Of a stretch of 64,000 nt of DNA, positions 7,370 to 15,833 are shown one piece after another. The first letter of the stretch is position 1. Every line of letters begins with the position of its first letter. Made by a program: the position numbers and the translations under genes. The notes under the pieces were generated by a model. The model saw nothing but the letters and a program-made list of their open reading frames with translations. It had not been told where the DNA came from and did not search any database. Source of the DNA: Bradyrhizobium altum (GTDB taxonomy: Bacteria > Pseudomonadota > Alphaproteobacteria > Rhizobiales > Xanthobacteraceae); contig NZ_JACMYP010000007.1 of the NCBI RefSeq assembly GCF_020889705.1, forward strand, positions 24,730 through 88,729, written 5' to 3'.

Positions 7370-8626
7370 ATGACCGCACATCAACGCAACCTTTCCGCCT
7401 CGATCGATCCTGTAAAACTCGATCGGCTCGCCGAAGTCGCGATCAAGGTCGGCCTGCAGCTGCAGCCGGGGCAGGATCTGCTGCTGACGGCGCCTGCGGC
7501 GGCAATGCCGCTGGTGCGGCGGGTGGCGGAGCATGCCTACAAGGCCGGCGCGGGTCTCGTGACCCCGTTCTTCTCGGACGAAGAACTCACGCTGGCGCGC
7601 TACCGCTACGCCAACGATGCGAGCTTCGATCGCGCCGCGAGTTGGCTTTACGAGGGCATGGCGAAGGCGTTCGGCGCCAACACCGCGCGGCTTGCGATCG
7701 TCGGCGACAATCCGATGCTGCTGTCGGGCGAAGACCCGACCAAGGTGGCGCGCGCCAGCAAGGCCAATTCGATCGCCTACCAGCCGGCGCTGGAGAAGAT
7801 CGTCAATTTCGACACCAACTGGAACATCATCGCCTATCCCAGCACGTCCTGGGCGAAGCAGGTATTCCCCGGCGATGCCGAGGATGTCGCGGTGGCGAAA
7901 CTCGCGGACGCGATCTTCTCCGCGTCCCGGGTCGATCAGGACGGCGCCGTCGCCAACTGGGAACAGCACAATGCCAGGCTGCGCGAGCGTACCGAATGGC
8001 TGAACGGCCAGCGCTTCCACGCGCTGAAATATTCCGGTCCCGGCATGGACCTCACCATTGGCCTTGCCGACGGTCATGAATGGGAAGGCGGCGCGTCGAC
8101 CGCCAAGAACGGCATTGTCTGCAATGCCAACATTCCGACCGAGGAGGTCTTCACCACGCCGCACTGCCGGCGCGTCAGCGGCCACGTCGTCAGCTCCAAG
8201 CCGCTGTCCTATCAGGGTACGCTGATCGACAATATTTCGGTCAAGTTCGAGGACGGCCGCATCGTCGAGGCCAAGGCCTCGCGCGGCGAGGAAGTGTTGA
8301 ACAAGGTGCTCGACACCGACGAGGGCGCGCGCCGCCTCGGTGAGGTCGCGCTGGTGCCGCATTCATCGCCGATCTCGAAGAGCGGGCTGTTGTTCTTCAA
8401 CACGCTGTTCGATGAGAATGCCGCCTCGCACATCGCGCTCGGCCAGTGCTACTCGAAATGCTTCGTCAATGGCGACAAGCTGACGCCGCAGCAGATCGCC
8501 GAGCAGGGCGGCAACAAGAGCCTGATCCATATCGACTGGATGATCGGCTCCGCCCACACCGACATCGACGGCATCCACACCGACGGCCGCAGCGTGCCGG
8601 TGTTCCGCAAAGGCGAGTGGGCGTAG
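7370..8626 (+). CDS. M29 family (thermophilic-type) metallo-aminopeptidase
   Basis: 418 residues from ATG 7370 (MTAHQRNLSASIDP); an upstream extension to 7277 has no conserved features. The protein matches the AmpS/AmpT M29 family: an N-terminal GLQLQPGQDLLLTAP motif, then the metal-binding C-terminal half with NIPTEEVFTTPH near residue 260, VALVPHSSPIS near 328, HIALGQCY near 360 and IHIDWMIG near 390. M29 enzymes release N-terminal amino acids using two divalent metals, in the cytoplasm. It lies 119 bp downstream of the lyase, in the same direction, and is probably part of its transcript. Its place beside a lyase and an acid-binding protein suggests hydrolysis of an amide or peptide intermediate; that is inference. 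Confidence 0.87.
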   Translation: MTAHQRNLSASIDPVKLDRLAEVAIKVGLQLQPGQDLLLTAPAAAMPLVRRVAEHAYKAGAGLVTPFFSDEELTLARYRYANDASFDRAASWLYEGMAKAFGANTARLAIVGDNPMLLSGEDPTKVARASKANSIAYQPALEKIVNFDTNWNIIAYPSTSWAKQVFPGDAEDVAVAKLADAIFSASRVDQDGAVANWEQHNARLRERTEWLNGQRFHALKYSGPGMDLTIGLADGHEWEGGASTAKNGIVCNANIPTEEVFTTPHCRRVSGHVVSSKPLSYQGTLIDNISVKFEDGRIVEAKASRGEEVLNKVLDTDEGARRLGEVALVPHSSPISKSGLLFFNTLFDENAASHIALGQCYSKCFVNGDKLTPQQIAEQGGNKSLIHIDWMIGSAHTDIDGIHTDGRSVPVFRKGEWA

Positions 8627-8662
8627 AGGGCCCGCTTAATCCCGTCCTCTGGAGCCTAGTTC

Positions 8663-8784
8663 CGTCATCCTGAGGTGCGCGCTCTTGCGCGCCTCGAAGG
8701 ATGGACGGCCCGGATATCGCGTGCGCGGAAAGACTTCGGCCGTTCGCCCTTCGAGGCTGGCTTCGCTCGCACCTCAGGGTGACG
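8663..8784. repeat. Palindromic intergenic repeat, GTCATCCTGAGGTGCG family
   Basis: Opens GTCATCCTGAGGTGCG and closes CGCACCTCAGGGTGAC, inverted copies over 16 bases, with a CTCGAAGGATGG / CCCTTCGAGG pair inside. A second member is at 63061-63168. It lies between converging genes and may end both transcripts. Confidence 0.65.
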
Positions 8785-8822
8785 GGGATAGATCGGGGCT
8801 GCCGGACTAATGCTGCAGGTGA

Positions 8823-9755
8823 CTAGCGAAACCGCCGCTCACGCGCCGCGATCAGCTCGCCGCGCGGCGCGCTGAAGCGGCAGGTCTCGTGCTGGGGCCG
8901 GAAGCCGAGCCGGCGGTAGATCTTCAGCGCGGGTGCGTTGCGGCTCGAGACGTTGAGCCAGCAGGGATGTTCGACCGACACGTCGTGTGCGGCCAGCACG
9001 CGATAGACCAGCAGCTGGCCGAGCCCGCGTCCCTGCCGTGCCGGGTCGACGGCGACCGACTCGATCCACATCGAGTTCCGCTCCGGCTCGGTCAGGCAGA
9101 AGCCCGACATCTGGCCATCTTCCGACGCGATCCAGACTTCGCTCTCGGTCAGGACCTGCGCCATCTCCTCCGGCGAATACCGGCGGAACGCGGAGTCCGA
9201 GGCATAGGCGGCGTTGTGGAGGCGCGCCACCTCGCCGGCGCAGGCGGTGACGTCGCTAACCTGTTCGATGGTGGCGCGGGCCGCCGCGAGCGTGCGTGCC
9301 GGCTGCAACGGCTCGACGCATTTCATCCCGATTTCGGACTCGACATGAACAAAGCCGAAGGCGGCCACGAAGGCCATTCCCGCCGGCCAATCGCCGCTCA
9401 CCAGCGTCTGGACGGTGAGATCGGGATCGGTGTCGATCGCAAGTACGTCGTCGAACAGCGCGAGGCCAATCCGGCGGCGCCGGACCTCGGGCGCGACGAC
9501 GATCTTGAGGAACCGGGAATGATGCGCGCCCTGATCGCGCAACGATGACTCAGCGAGGCCAAGGAGTCGGCCGTTCCGCTCGGCAATGCGGAAGTCGCGA
9601 CCGCCACGGTTCTGCGGCAGCTTCAGGAACTGGTCCCACTGCGGCAGCGTGACAGGGCCCAGCCGCGGTTCCACCGCAGCCGCCTTTGCGTAGAGTTCGA
9701 CCACCGCTTCTGCATCAGCCTCACGAAGCGGCCGGATGGTGATGCTGTCATCCAT
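8823..9755 (-). CDS. GNAT acetyltransferase with two GNAT domains
   Basis: 310 residues from ATG 9755 (a TTG at 9764 is also in frame). Two N-acetyltransferase domains are visible. The first (about 5-150) begins ITIRPLREADAEAVVELY and has a degenerate acetyl-CoA loop (APEVRRRRIGLALF). The second (about 165-300) has the full motif A, VAVDPARQGRGLGQLLVYRVL, and the NVSSRNAPALKIYRRLGF motif B. The second is therefore probably catalytic and the first structural or regulatory. The target is unknown. It starts 11 bp after the amidohydrolase stop, so the two are almost surely co-transcribed. Confidence 0.87.
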   Translation of the reverse strand: MDDSITIRPLREADAEAVVELYAKAAAVEPRLGPVTLPQWDQFLKLPQNRGGRDFRIAERNGRLLGLAESSLRDQGAHHSRFLKIVVAPEVRRRRIGLALFDDVLAIDTDPDLTVQTLVSGDWPAGMAFVAAFGFVHVESEIGMKCVEPLQPARTLAAARATIEQVSDVTACAGEVARLHNAAYASDSAFRRYSPEEMAQVLTESEVWIASEDGQMSGFCLTEPERNSMWIESVAVDPARQGRGLGQLLVYRVLAAHDVSVEHPCWLNVSSRNAPALKIYRRLGFRPQHETCRFSAPRGELIAARERRFR

Positions 9756-9766
9756 GAGTCGCAAGT

Positions 9767-10816
9767 TTACCCGATATCGAGCCGATAGACATCCTTTGCC
9801 GTCTGCAAGAACAACGCCGTCTTCTCGGCTTCGCTATATTGTGATGCAAGTCGTTTAAAGGTGTTGAAGATCACCTGATAGCTGCACTGTCCCTTATCAG
9901 GTGGGAAGTTGCTTTCGAACATGCAACGGCTCGGGCCGAAGGCCTCGATGCAGGTCTCCACATAGGGCCGCCAGGCGGCGGCGAGTTCCTCCGACGAGGG
10001 CGGCCTGGGGCGGAGGTGGAAGTCGTAGCCGAGCAGGCACATCGCCAGCCCGCCGAGCTTGACCACGACGTTCGGGCATTTAGCGATCTCCTGGATCGAC
10101 GCCTTCCAGACCGGAAAGGTCTCCTCGCGCTTCCCGGCGAAGCGGCCGGTGCCGACCGGGCCACCGCAATGGTCGAGCACGATCCGGGTGTCGGGAAAGG
10201 CACGGGCGAGGTCGGTCAGCTCGCCGATCTGCGGGTGGAACAGCCAGGCATCGAAGCTGAGGCCGAGCGGCGCCAGGCAGGCGAACCCCCTACGAAAGGT
10301 GGCATCCAGCAAGATGCCCTTCGGGCGGTTGGCATACATGTGGGCGACGTTGGGGTCCTCGTCCCAGGCCGAGGAGTGGCGGATGCCGCGGAACCGGCCG
10401 TTGCCGGCGGCGATTTCCGCCTCGAGCACCGCCTTGGCCTGGTCGCCGATCAGAAGGTTAACGTGGCTGACGATGCCGGCGCAGATCGCCGCCTTGCCGT
10501 AGCCGCCGCTCGCCGCCATCGCGGCGACGCCGTTGGCGAACTCGACCTCGCCGACCGGGCGGAACGCCTCCGGCCCGTCGGCGCGATACATCGACCGGCA
10601 GTCGACATAGACGGTCGCCACGATGTTGTGGCCCGAAGCGATGTCGTCGCGCATCTCCTCGATCAGGTAGCGCAGGCCGCCGCGATCCCAGAGATGATGG
10701 TGCGGATCGACGATCGGCCTGTTCGGATCGATGATCTCCTCGGTGTATTGGGCGAGCCAGTCTTCGCGCGGATTGGCATAGAGCCCGCTCGCAGAGGCGG
10801 GCAGAGTGCTGGCCAT
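9767..10816 (-). CDS. Amidohydrolase_2 family metal-dependent hydrolase (COG3618-like)
   Basis: 349 residues. The N-terminal strand carries VDPHHHLWD near residue 36, the family's metal-binding HxH. Later motifs are GIRHSSAWDED near 143, RIVLDHCGGPVG near 211 and CMFESNFPPDK near 303, typical of the 2-pyrone-4,6-dicarboxylate lactonase/amidohydrolase_2 group, which opens lactones or decarboxylates acids. The substrate is unknown. The gene sits between an MFS exporter and a GNAT gene on the minus strand; the 81-bp gap from the exporter still allows a shared transcript. Confidence 0.85.
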   Translation of the reverse strand: MASTLPASASGLYANPREDWLAQYTEEIIDPNRPIVDPHHHLWDRGGLRYLIEEMRDDIASGHNIVATVYVDCRSMYRADGPEAFRPVGEVEFANGVAAMAASGGYGKAAICAGIVSHVNLLIGDQAKAVLEAEIAAGNGRFRGIRHSSAWDEDPNVAHMYANRPKGILLDATFRRGFACLAPLGLSFDAWLFHPQIGELTDLARAFPDTRIVLDHCGGPVGTGRFAGKREETFPVWKASIQEIAKCPNVVVKLGGLAMCLLGYDFHLRPRPPSSEELAAAWRPYVETCIEAFGPSRCMFESNFPPDKGQCSYQVIFNTFKRLASQYSEAEKTALFLQTAKDVYRLDIG

Positions 10817-10897
10817 GGATGATGCTCCCTGTTCTTGCTCTTGTCGGCCGCCGATCCGGTGTCGGCAGTGCGGAGGATAACGAGCCGCGCGAGCTGG

Positions 10898-12286
10898 TCA
10901 AATGCGCAGGCGCGGCAGCTCGCGCCCTGTCACCATCCACGCCACGCCGGCGCCGGCGAACTGGACGAGGCTTCCGGCAATCATCGCGAGCAGCAGGCCG
11001 TGGCTGCCGCCGCCGGTTGCCGCGTAGCACGCGCCGAGCACCGCAACCCCGATCGTCGCACCGCTGATGCGGGCCACGTTGATCAGCGCCGCAGCCGTAC
11101 CGGCCCGCGCAGCGGCAACGTCGCCGACGGCCATTGCCGAGAGCGGCCCCGCGGCGAGGCCGAGCCCGAGGCCGGTGATGGCCAGTCCGAACTTGGCCAG
11201 GGCGATGTCCGGTCGCAGGCCACCGAGGCCAATCATCAGGAGGCCGACACCCATCAGCGTCACGCCGCCCGAGGTGGCCGCGCGCAGCCCGAGCTTTTCC
11301 GACAGCATGCCGGAGAACGGTGAGACCATCACGAAGACCAGCGACATCGGCAGCAGCGCGGCGGCGCTTGCCGCGGCATCGAGCCGTCCGCTCGACTGCC
11401 ACGCCAGCGGCAGCACGAAGACCATGCCGTACCCGCCGAATGTCATGCCCGTGGTGGCGATCATGGCGGCGCGGAACCGGCGTGCGCTGAAAATCTCCGG
11501 CGACAGCAACGCCTCCGAGCCATTTCTCCTTTCGACCGCGATCAACAGGGTCGCCGAAAGCGCAGCAACGAGCAGCGCGGCAGTCATCGCGCCCGGCGCC
11601 GATTGTGCGGCGATGGCGGCATAGGTCAGGCTTCCAAGCGCCAATGCACCGCAGAGCTGGGCCGGAATGTCGACCGCGCGCCGCTGCGGGTTCACCGATT
11701 CCGGGATCGTCGACCCAGCCATCAGTACGACGAGCAGGCCGAACGGCACGATCACCAGGAAGATGCTGCGCCAGCCCAACCACGGGATCAGCAGCCCGCC
11801 AAGGCTCGGTCCCAGTGCCATGGCGACGCCGTTGCAGGCGGCCCAGATACCAAGCGCACGGGCGCGCTCCTCCGGCCGGTCCCAGACCACCCGGATGATC
11901 GCAAGCGAGGCCGGAATCATCAACGCACCTCCGGCGCCGGTGAGGGCACGACCGCCGATCAGCACCAGCGCGGATGGCGCGGCCGCGCACAGCAGCGACG
12001 CGAAAGTGAAGATCAGTGCGCCGCAGACCAGGATGCGACGCCTGCCATATCTGTCCGCGAGCATCCCGCCGGTCGGCAGCGAGACCGCGTAGACCAGATT
12101 GTAGCTGTCGACGATCCATTGCAACTCATCGACACCCGCACCGAAATGATCGCCGATCGCGCGCGCGCCGAGATTGACGATGAATGTATCGATATGCGCG
12201 ATCGTGACGGCGAGGCACAGCGTCAGCAGCGTCAGCCGCTGCGATGCGCGCATGGCAAAGGGTTTACGCCGAAGCATATCGTCCAT
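10898..12286 (-). CDS. MFS exporter, DHA2 (14-TM, EmrB/QacA-like) family
   Basis: 462 residues. The N-terminus shows TM1 with AHIDTFIVNLGARAI, the D/E-x-L-Q-W motif (VDELQWIVDSYNLVYA) typical of DHA2 proteins, motif A as GGMLADRYGRRRILV, and motif C as GVAMALGPSLGGLLI. Fourteen hydrophobic segments can be counted approximately. Such proteins export toxic organic compounds using the proton gradient. It is 34 bp downstream of the MerR gene and would be induced with it. The substrate is unknown. Confidence 0.88.
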   Translation of the reverse strand: MDDMLRRKPFAMRASQRLTLLTLCLAVTIAHIDTFIVNLGARAIGDHFGAGVDELQWIVDSYNLVYAVSLPTGGMLADRYGRRRILVCGALIFTFASLLCAAAPSALVLIGGRALTGAGGALMIPASLAIIRVVWDRPEERARALGIWAACNGVAMALGPSLGGLLIPWLGWRSIFLVIVPFGLLVVLMAGSTIPESVNPQRRAVDIPAQLCGALALGSLTYAAIAAQSAPGAMTAALLVAALSATLLIAVERRNGSEALLSPEIFSARRFRAAMIATTGMTFGGYGMVFVLPLAWQSSGRLDAAASAAALLPMSLVFVMVSPFSGMLSEKLGLRAATSGGVTLMGVGLLMIGLGGLRPDIALAKFGLAITGLGLGLAAGPLSAMAVGDVAAARAGTAAALINVARISGATIGVAVLGACYAATGGGSHGLLLAMIAGSLVQFAGAGVAWMVTGRELPRLRI

Positions 12287-12320
12287 CGCGGATCCTGCTA
12301 TTCGATGTCGGGCCGGGCGT

Positions 12321-12782
12321 TCAGGCCCTGGTGGCGGACCGCTTGGCGCGGGCGCGCTGCTGTGGCGAGACCTTGGGTCGCGTGCCTGCCGCGACCCACT
12401 CGTCGTAGAACTCGATCTTGGCGTCGACCAGCGCGAGCGCTTCGGTCCATTTGGCGATCATGGCCCGGACGCGGAGCTGGTGCTCGGCGAGCAGCGCGCG
12501 GCGCTTGCGCAAGGTCGCGCTGCCCTGCTTCACGAGCGTGGTATAGTCGCGAAGCTGCTTGATCGACATCCCGGTCAAGCGCAGCCGCTCCATCAGATCG
12601 AGCCAACCGATGTGATAGTCGTTGTAGACGCGGCGCCTGCCGCGGTCTCTGACGACGCCGGGCATCAGGCCCTGCGCTTCATACCAGCGGATGGTATGCA
12701 CGCTTCGGCCGGAGCGCCGCGCGATGTCGCCGATGTAGAGTGCGTTCGGCGTCGCCTGCAAATTGGGTGTCCGGGCGTCCAT
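12321..12782 (-). CDS. MerR family transcriptional regulator
   Basis: 153 residues from ATG 12782, whose A is shared with the TGA of the aldo/keto reductase gene (TGATG overlap, so translation is coupled). Residues about 16-85 are the MerR winged helix: LYIGDIARRSGRSVHTIRWYEAQGLMPG. A coiled-coil dimerisation helix follows (about 85-130). No Cys metal-binding residues are seen, so it is an organic-ligand or redox-indirect member. It probably acts on the perfect palindrome at 13828-13843, which sits inside the spacer of a likely MerR-type promoter driving the reductase, itself and the MFS gene. Confidence 0.88.
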   Translation of the reverse strand: MDARTPNLQATPNALYIGDIARRSGRSVHTIRWYEAQGLMPGVVRDRGRRRVYNDYHIGWLDLMERLRLTGMSIKQLRDYTTLVKQGSATLRKRRALLAEHQLRVRAMIAKWTEALALVDAKIEFYDEWVAAGTRPKVSPQQRARAKRSATRA

Positions 12783-13777
12783 CACAGATAGACCGCCTTC
12801 ATCGCGCCGGCCGGATAGCGCTCACCTGCCGCGGCGCCGGCCGGGATGGCTGCTGAGATCCGTGCCAGCTCGTCCGGCGAAAGCACCACGTCGAGGGCGT
12901 CGATGTTCTCGTCCAGCCGGCTGCGCTGCTTGGTGCCGGGAATCGGCACGATGTCCTGTCCCTGCGCCAGCAGCCAGGCGAGCACGAGCTGAGCCGGTGT
13001 GCAATTCTTCTCGCGTGCGATCGTCACGATGCCGCTGACGAGATCGCGGTTGCGGGCAAAATTATCGCCGGCGAAGCGCGGATGGTCGCCGCGGCGATCG
13101 CCCGCGATGTCGGCCTGCGACTGGATCTGGCCGGTCAGGAAGCCGCGGCCGAGCGGCGAATAGGCGACGAAGGCGATGCCGAGCGCCCGCGTCGTCTGCA
13201 GGGTCTCCTCGGCCTCGCTGCGGTACAGCACGGAATATTCGGTCTGCACCGCGGCCAGTCTGTGCACCTTGTGCGCGCGGCGAATGGTTTCAGGGCGCGC
13301 CTCGCACAGGCCGAGATGGCGAACCTTGCCTTGCTCGACGAGGCGCGCCATGGCGCCGACCGTATCCTCGATCGGAACGTTCGGATCGATGCGGTGCTGG
13401 TAGTAGAGATCAATGGTTTCGATGTTGAGCCGCTTCAGGCTCGCCTCGCAGGCTTGCTGGACATAGGCGGGCCGTCCGTCCACGCCCTGTCCGGTCGCGG
13501 TCTTCACCTGACCGAATTTGGTCGCGATCACGACCCTGTCGCGCAGGCCCTTCAGCGCGCGGCCCAGCAATTCCTCGTTGTGGCCCCAGCCATAGAGATC
13601 GGCGCTGTCGAGGAAGTCGATGCCCCGGTCGATGGCGTAGCGGATGAAGTCGGGCGTCGCCGTATCGTCGTTGGCGCCGTAGACGCCGGACAGTGACATG
13701 CAGCCGAGCCCGACGGCGGAAACCTGCGGGCCGTCATTGCCGAGCCTGCGGTGCGGGAGCTTGCTTGAAGGTGTCAT
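12782..13777 (-). CDS. Aldo/keto reductase
   Basis: 331 residues from ATG 13777. The catalytic tetrad is recognisable: Asp and Tyr in DFLDSADLYGWGHNE near residue 55, Lys in RVVIATKFG near 85, and His in DLYYQHRID near 125. The C-terminal NADPH-binding part has VPIPGTKQRSRLDEN. It belongs to the AKR11/12-like group (Tas, YakC, YajO). It reduces aldehydes or ketones in the cytosol. First gene of the MerR-controlled run; reductase plus exporter suggests detoxification of a reactive carbonyl compound, which is inference. Confidence 0.9.
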   Translation of the reverse strand: MTPSSKLPHRRLGNDGPQVSAVGLGCMSLSGVYGANDDTATPDFIRYAIDRGIDFLDSADLYGWGHNEELLGRALKGLRDRVVIATKFGQVKTATGQGVDGRPAYVQQACEASLKRLNIETIDLYYQHRIDPNVPIEDTVGAMARLVEQGKVRHLGLCEARPETIRRAHKVHRLAAVQTEYSVLYRSEAEETLQTTRALGIAFVAYSPLGRGFLTGQIQSQADIAGDRRGDHPRFAGDNFARNRDLVSGIVTIAREKNCTPAQLVLAWLLAQGQDIVPIPGTKQRSRLDENIDALDVVLSPDELARISAAIPAGAAAGERYPAGAMKAVYL

Positions 13778-13827
13778 GCGGTTGGTCCTCGTGGCCGGGT
13801 GTTGCCGGACAATCCCGAGTGAACAAG

Positions 13828-13843
13828 CTAGAGTATACTCTAG
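13828..13843 (-). promoter_or_regulatory. Perfect 16-bp palindrome in a MerR-type promoter
   Basis: CTAGAGTATACTCTAG is a perfect palindrome. On the minus strand it directly follows a -35-like TTGACC (bases 13848-13843), so it would lie in the promoter spacer, as MerR operators do. It is 51 bp upstream of the aldo/keto reductase start. The -10 hexamer is not clear. Confidence 0.7.
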
Positions 13844-13896
13844 GTCAAGCGCGAAAGTGCCGGCGCACGAAATCGTGTCAGGGGCACTCGGGCGCC

Positions 13897-14712
13897 TTAT
13901 ACGCCGTCGAGGATGATCACCGTTGGCGTCGCCGGCAGCGTGTCGCGCGAGGCCCGCAAGGTGCGCTCGCCGCCGCGGCGGTCGATCTCGAATTGCTGGC
14001 CGATCAGGCGCATGAACTCGTCGAGCGGGGTGGCGAAGCGGTGCATCGGCAGCACGACGGCGGCGCGCAACCGTTTGGTGATCTCGGAGATGCCGTCGAG
14101 CGACATCGTATAGGTGCCGTCGATCGGTACCATCACGATGTCGAGCCGGCCGATCGCCGCGAAATGGCTGTCGTCGAGCTTGACGTGGAGGTGGCCGAGA
14201 TGGCCGATGCAGAGGCCGGCGACCTCGAAGATGAAGATCGAGTTGCCGTCCCTGATCATCTCGCCGCCGGAATCTTCGCCCCAATAGCGGCGGATGTCGG
14301 TGGTGACGTTGCGGATATAGACGTCGCCGATCCGCATCCCGTAATGCGCGGCCTGGCCGTTCTCGCCCCAGCCATGCAGCACGTGCGGAATCCTGGGATC
14401 GGGAAACAGCGTGTAATGCGTCGCGTGGGCCCGGTTCATGGTCGCGACGTCGGGCAATCGCCCGGTCTGATAGACGCCGTTGTAATCGGTCGCGATCCTG
14501 ATGCCGCGGGGCGTGTCGATGTAATAGGTCGAATGGCCGGCATAGGTGATCGCAACCTCGTCGGCTTTGGCCGCGACGCGCCGGTAGTTCACCGGGACGG
14601 CGCGGGGCGGCGCATTGGCCATCGCCAGGCACTCGCTGCGCTGGGCATCCTGCGCCAGGGTGTGGCTGGTGAACGTTCCCAGCAAGACGAGCGCGGCGAG
14701 CAATCTCAGCAT
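13897..14712 (-). CDS. Secreted MBL-fold (UlaG/UPF0173-like) metallo-hydrolase
   Basis: 271 residues. A signal peptide is clear (MLRLLAALVLLGTFTSHTLAQ, cleavage near 21). The mature protein has the family's opening YAGHSTYYIDTPRGIRIATDY, where His and Asp are metal ligands, then CIGHLGHLHVKLDD with further His residues, and VVLPMHRF near the end. This is the UlaG/L-ascorbate-lactonase-like branch rather than the classic HxHxDH beta-lactamase form. It acts in the periplasm; the substrate is unknown. It is divergent from the alpha/beta hydrolase gene, with 174 bp between the starts. Confidence 0.82.
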   Translation of the reverse strand: MLRLLAALVLLGTFTSHTLAQDAQRSECLAMANAPPRAVPVNYRRVAAKADEVAITYAGHSTYYIDTPRGIRIATDYNGVYQTGRLPDVATMNRAHATHYTLFPDPRIPHVLHGWGENGQAAHYGMRIGDVYIRNVTTDIRRYWGEDSGGEMIRDGNSIFIFEVAGLCIGHLGHLHVKLDDSHFAAIGRLDIVMVPIDGTYTMSLDGISEITKRLRAAVVLPMHRFATPLDEFMRLIGQQFEIDRRGGERTLRASRDTLPATPTVIILDGV

Positions 14713-14886
14713 GACCTGTTCCGCCTTCGGCGATATCCGCCGGCGTCAGACTATCGCGCAATTGGCGTGCCGTCATGATGAGGCGGGCGCATCGCTCCAT
14801 GGCGTAGGCTGCAATACGATCCGGGCGATTATTTCGTTGGCAGGCGCTATCATGCCGCGCAGATCACAGCGATCAGGGAGTTTTGC

Positions 14887-15825
14887 GTGACTGACAATAG
14901 CTCCGCGCCGCGCGCACCATCCACCAAACGGCTCGAGCCATTGCGCCATGTCGACGCAGGCGTGCTCGACATCGCCTATTACGAGGCGGGCCCGGCCGAC
15001 GGGCCGGCCGTGATGCTGATGCACGGCTTTCCCTACGACATCCACTCCTATGTGGACGTCGCCCCACTGCTGGCGGCGCAGGGCTGCCGGGTCATCGTGC
15101 CCTATCTGCGTGGCTACGGCCCGACGGTGTTCCGTGACAAGGCGACGCCGCGCTCGGGCGAGCAGGCGGCGGTCGGGGCCGACCTGATCGCGCTGATGGA
15201 TGCGCTCGGCATCAAGCGCGCGGTATTCGCCGGCTATGACTGGGGCGGCCGCGCCGCCTCGATCGGTGCGGCGCTGTGGCCGGAACGATGCATTGGGCTC
15301 GTCTGCACAAACGGCTACATGATCCAGGACATCGCGCATGCGATGGTGCCGGCGCGCCCGGAGCGCGAGGTGCCGCTGTGGTATCAGTACTACTTTCAGC
15401 TCGAGCGGGGGCGGGCGGGGCTTGTCGCCAGCCGGGCCGGCATTGCACGGATATTGTGGTCGCAATGGTCGCCGAGCTGGGCGTTCGACGATGCGTGCTT
15501 CGAGCGCACCGCGGTTGCATTCGACAATCCCGATTATGTCGACGTGGTAATCCACAGCTACCGGCACCGCTTCGGCGTTGTCGCCGGGGATCCGCAATAT
15601 GCGGATTTGCAGCGGCGGCTGGACTCGCTGCCGGTGATTGCGATCCCCACCATCACGCTCGACGGTGCCGATGACGGGGTTACGGCTGCCGCCGACGGCA
15701 GCGCCAGCGCGGCCAAGTACACTGCCCGCCGGGCGCATCGCGTGATCCCGGGCGCCGGCCACAATCTGCCGCAGGAAGCGCCGGAGGCGTTCGCCGCGGC
15801 GGTGATGGAGCTGGCGAACGGCTAG
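14887..15825 (+). CDS. Alpha/beta hydrolase, epoxide-hydrolase-like
   Basis: 312 residues from a GTG start at 14887 with GGGAG 6 nt upstream. The oxyanion-hole motif HGFPYD appears near residue 43 and the nucleophile elbow is GYDWGG near 119, so the nucleophile is Asp, as in epoxide hydrolases and haloalkane dehalogenases. The C-terminal His is in GAGHNLPQEAPEAF near 291. Cap-domain sequence follows the elbow (WYQYYFQLERG, ILWSQWSPSW). It would hydrate an epoxide or cleave an ester in the cytosol. Stands alone. Confidence 0.85.
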   Translation: MTDNSSAPRAPSTKRLEPLRHVDAGVLDIAYYEAGPADGPAVMLMHGFPYDIHSYVDVAPLLAAQGCRVIVPYLRGYGPTVFRDKATPRSGEQAAVGADLIALMDALGIKRAVFAGYDWGGRAASIGAALWPERCIGLVCTNGYMIQDIAHAMVPARPEREVPLWYQYYFQLERGRAGLVASRAGIARILWSQWSPSWAFDDACFERTAVAFDNPDYVDVVIHSYRHRFGVVAGDPQYADLQRRLDSLPVIAIPTITLDGADDGVTAAADGSASAAKYTARRAHRVIPGAGHNLPQEAPEAFAAAVMELANG

Positions 15826-15833
15826 CGTGGTTC

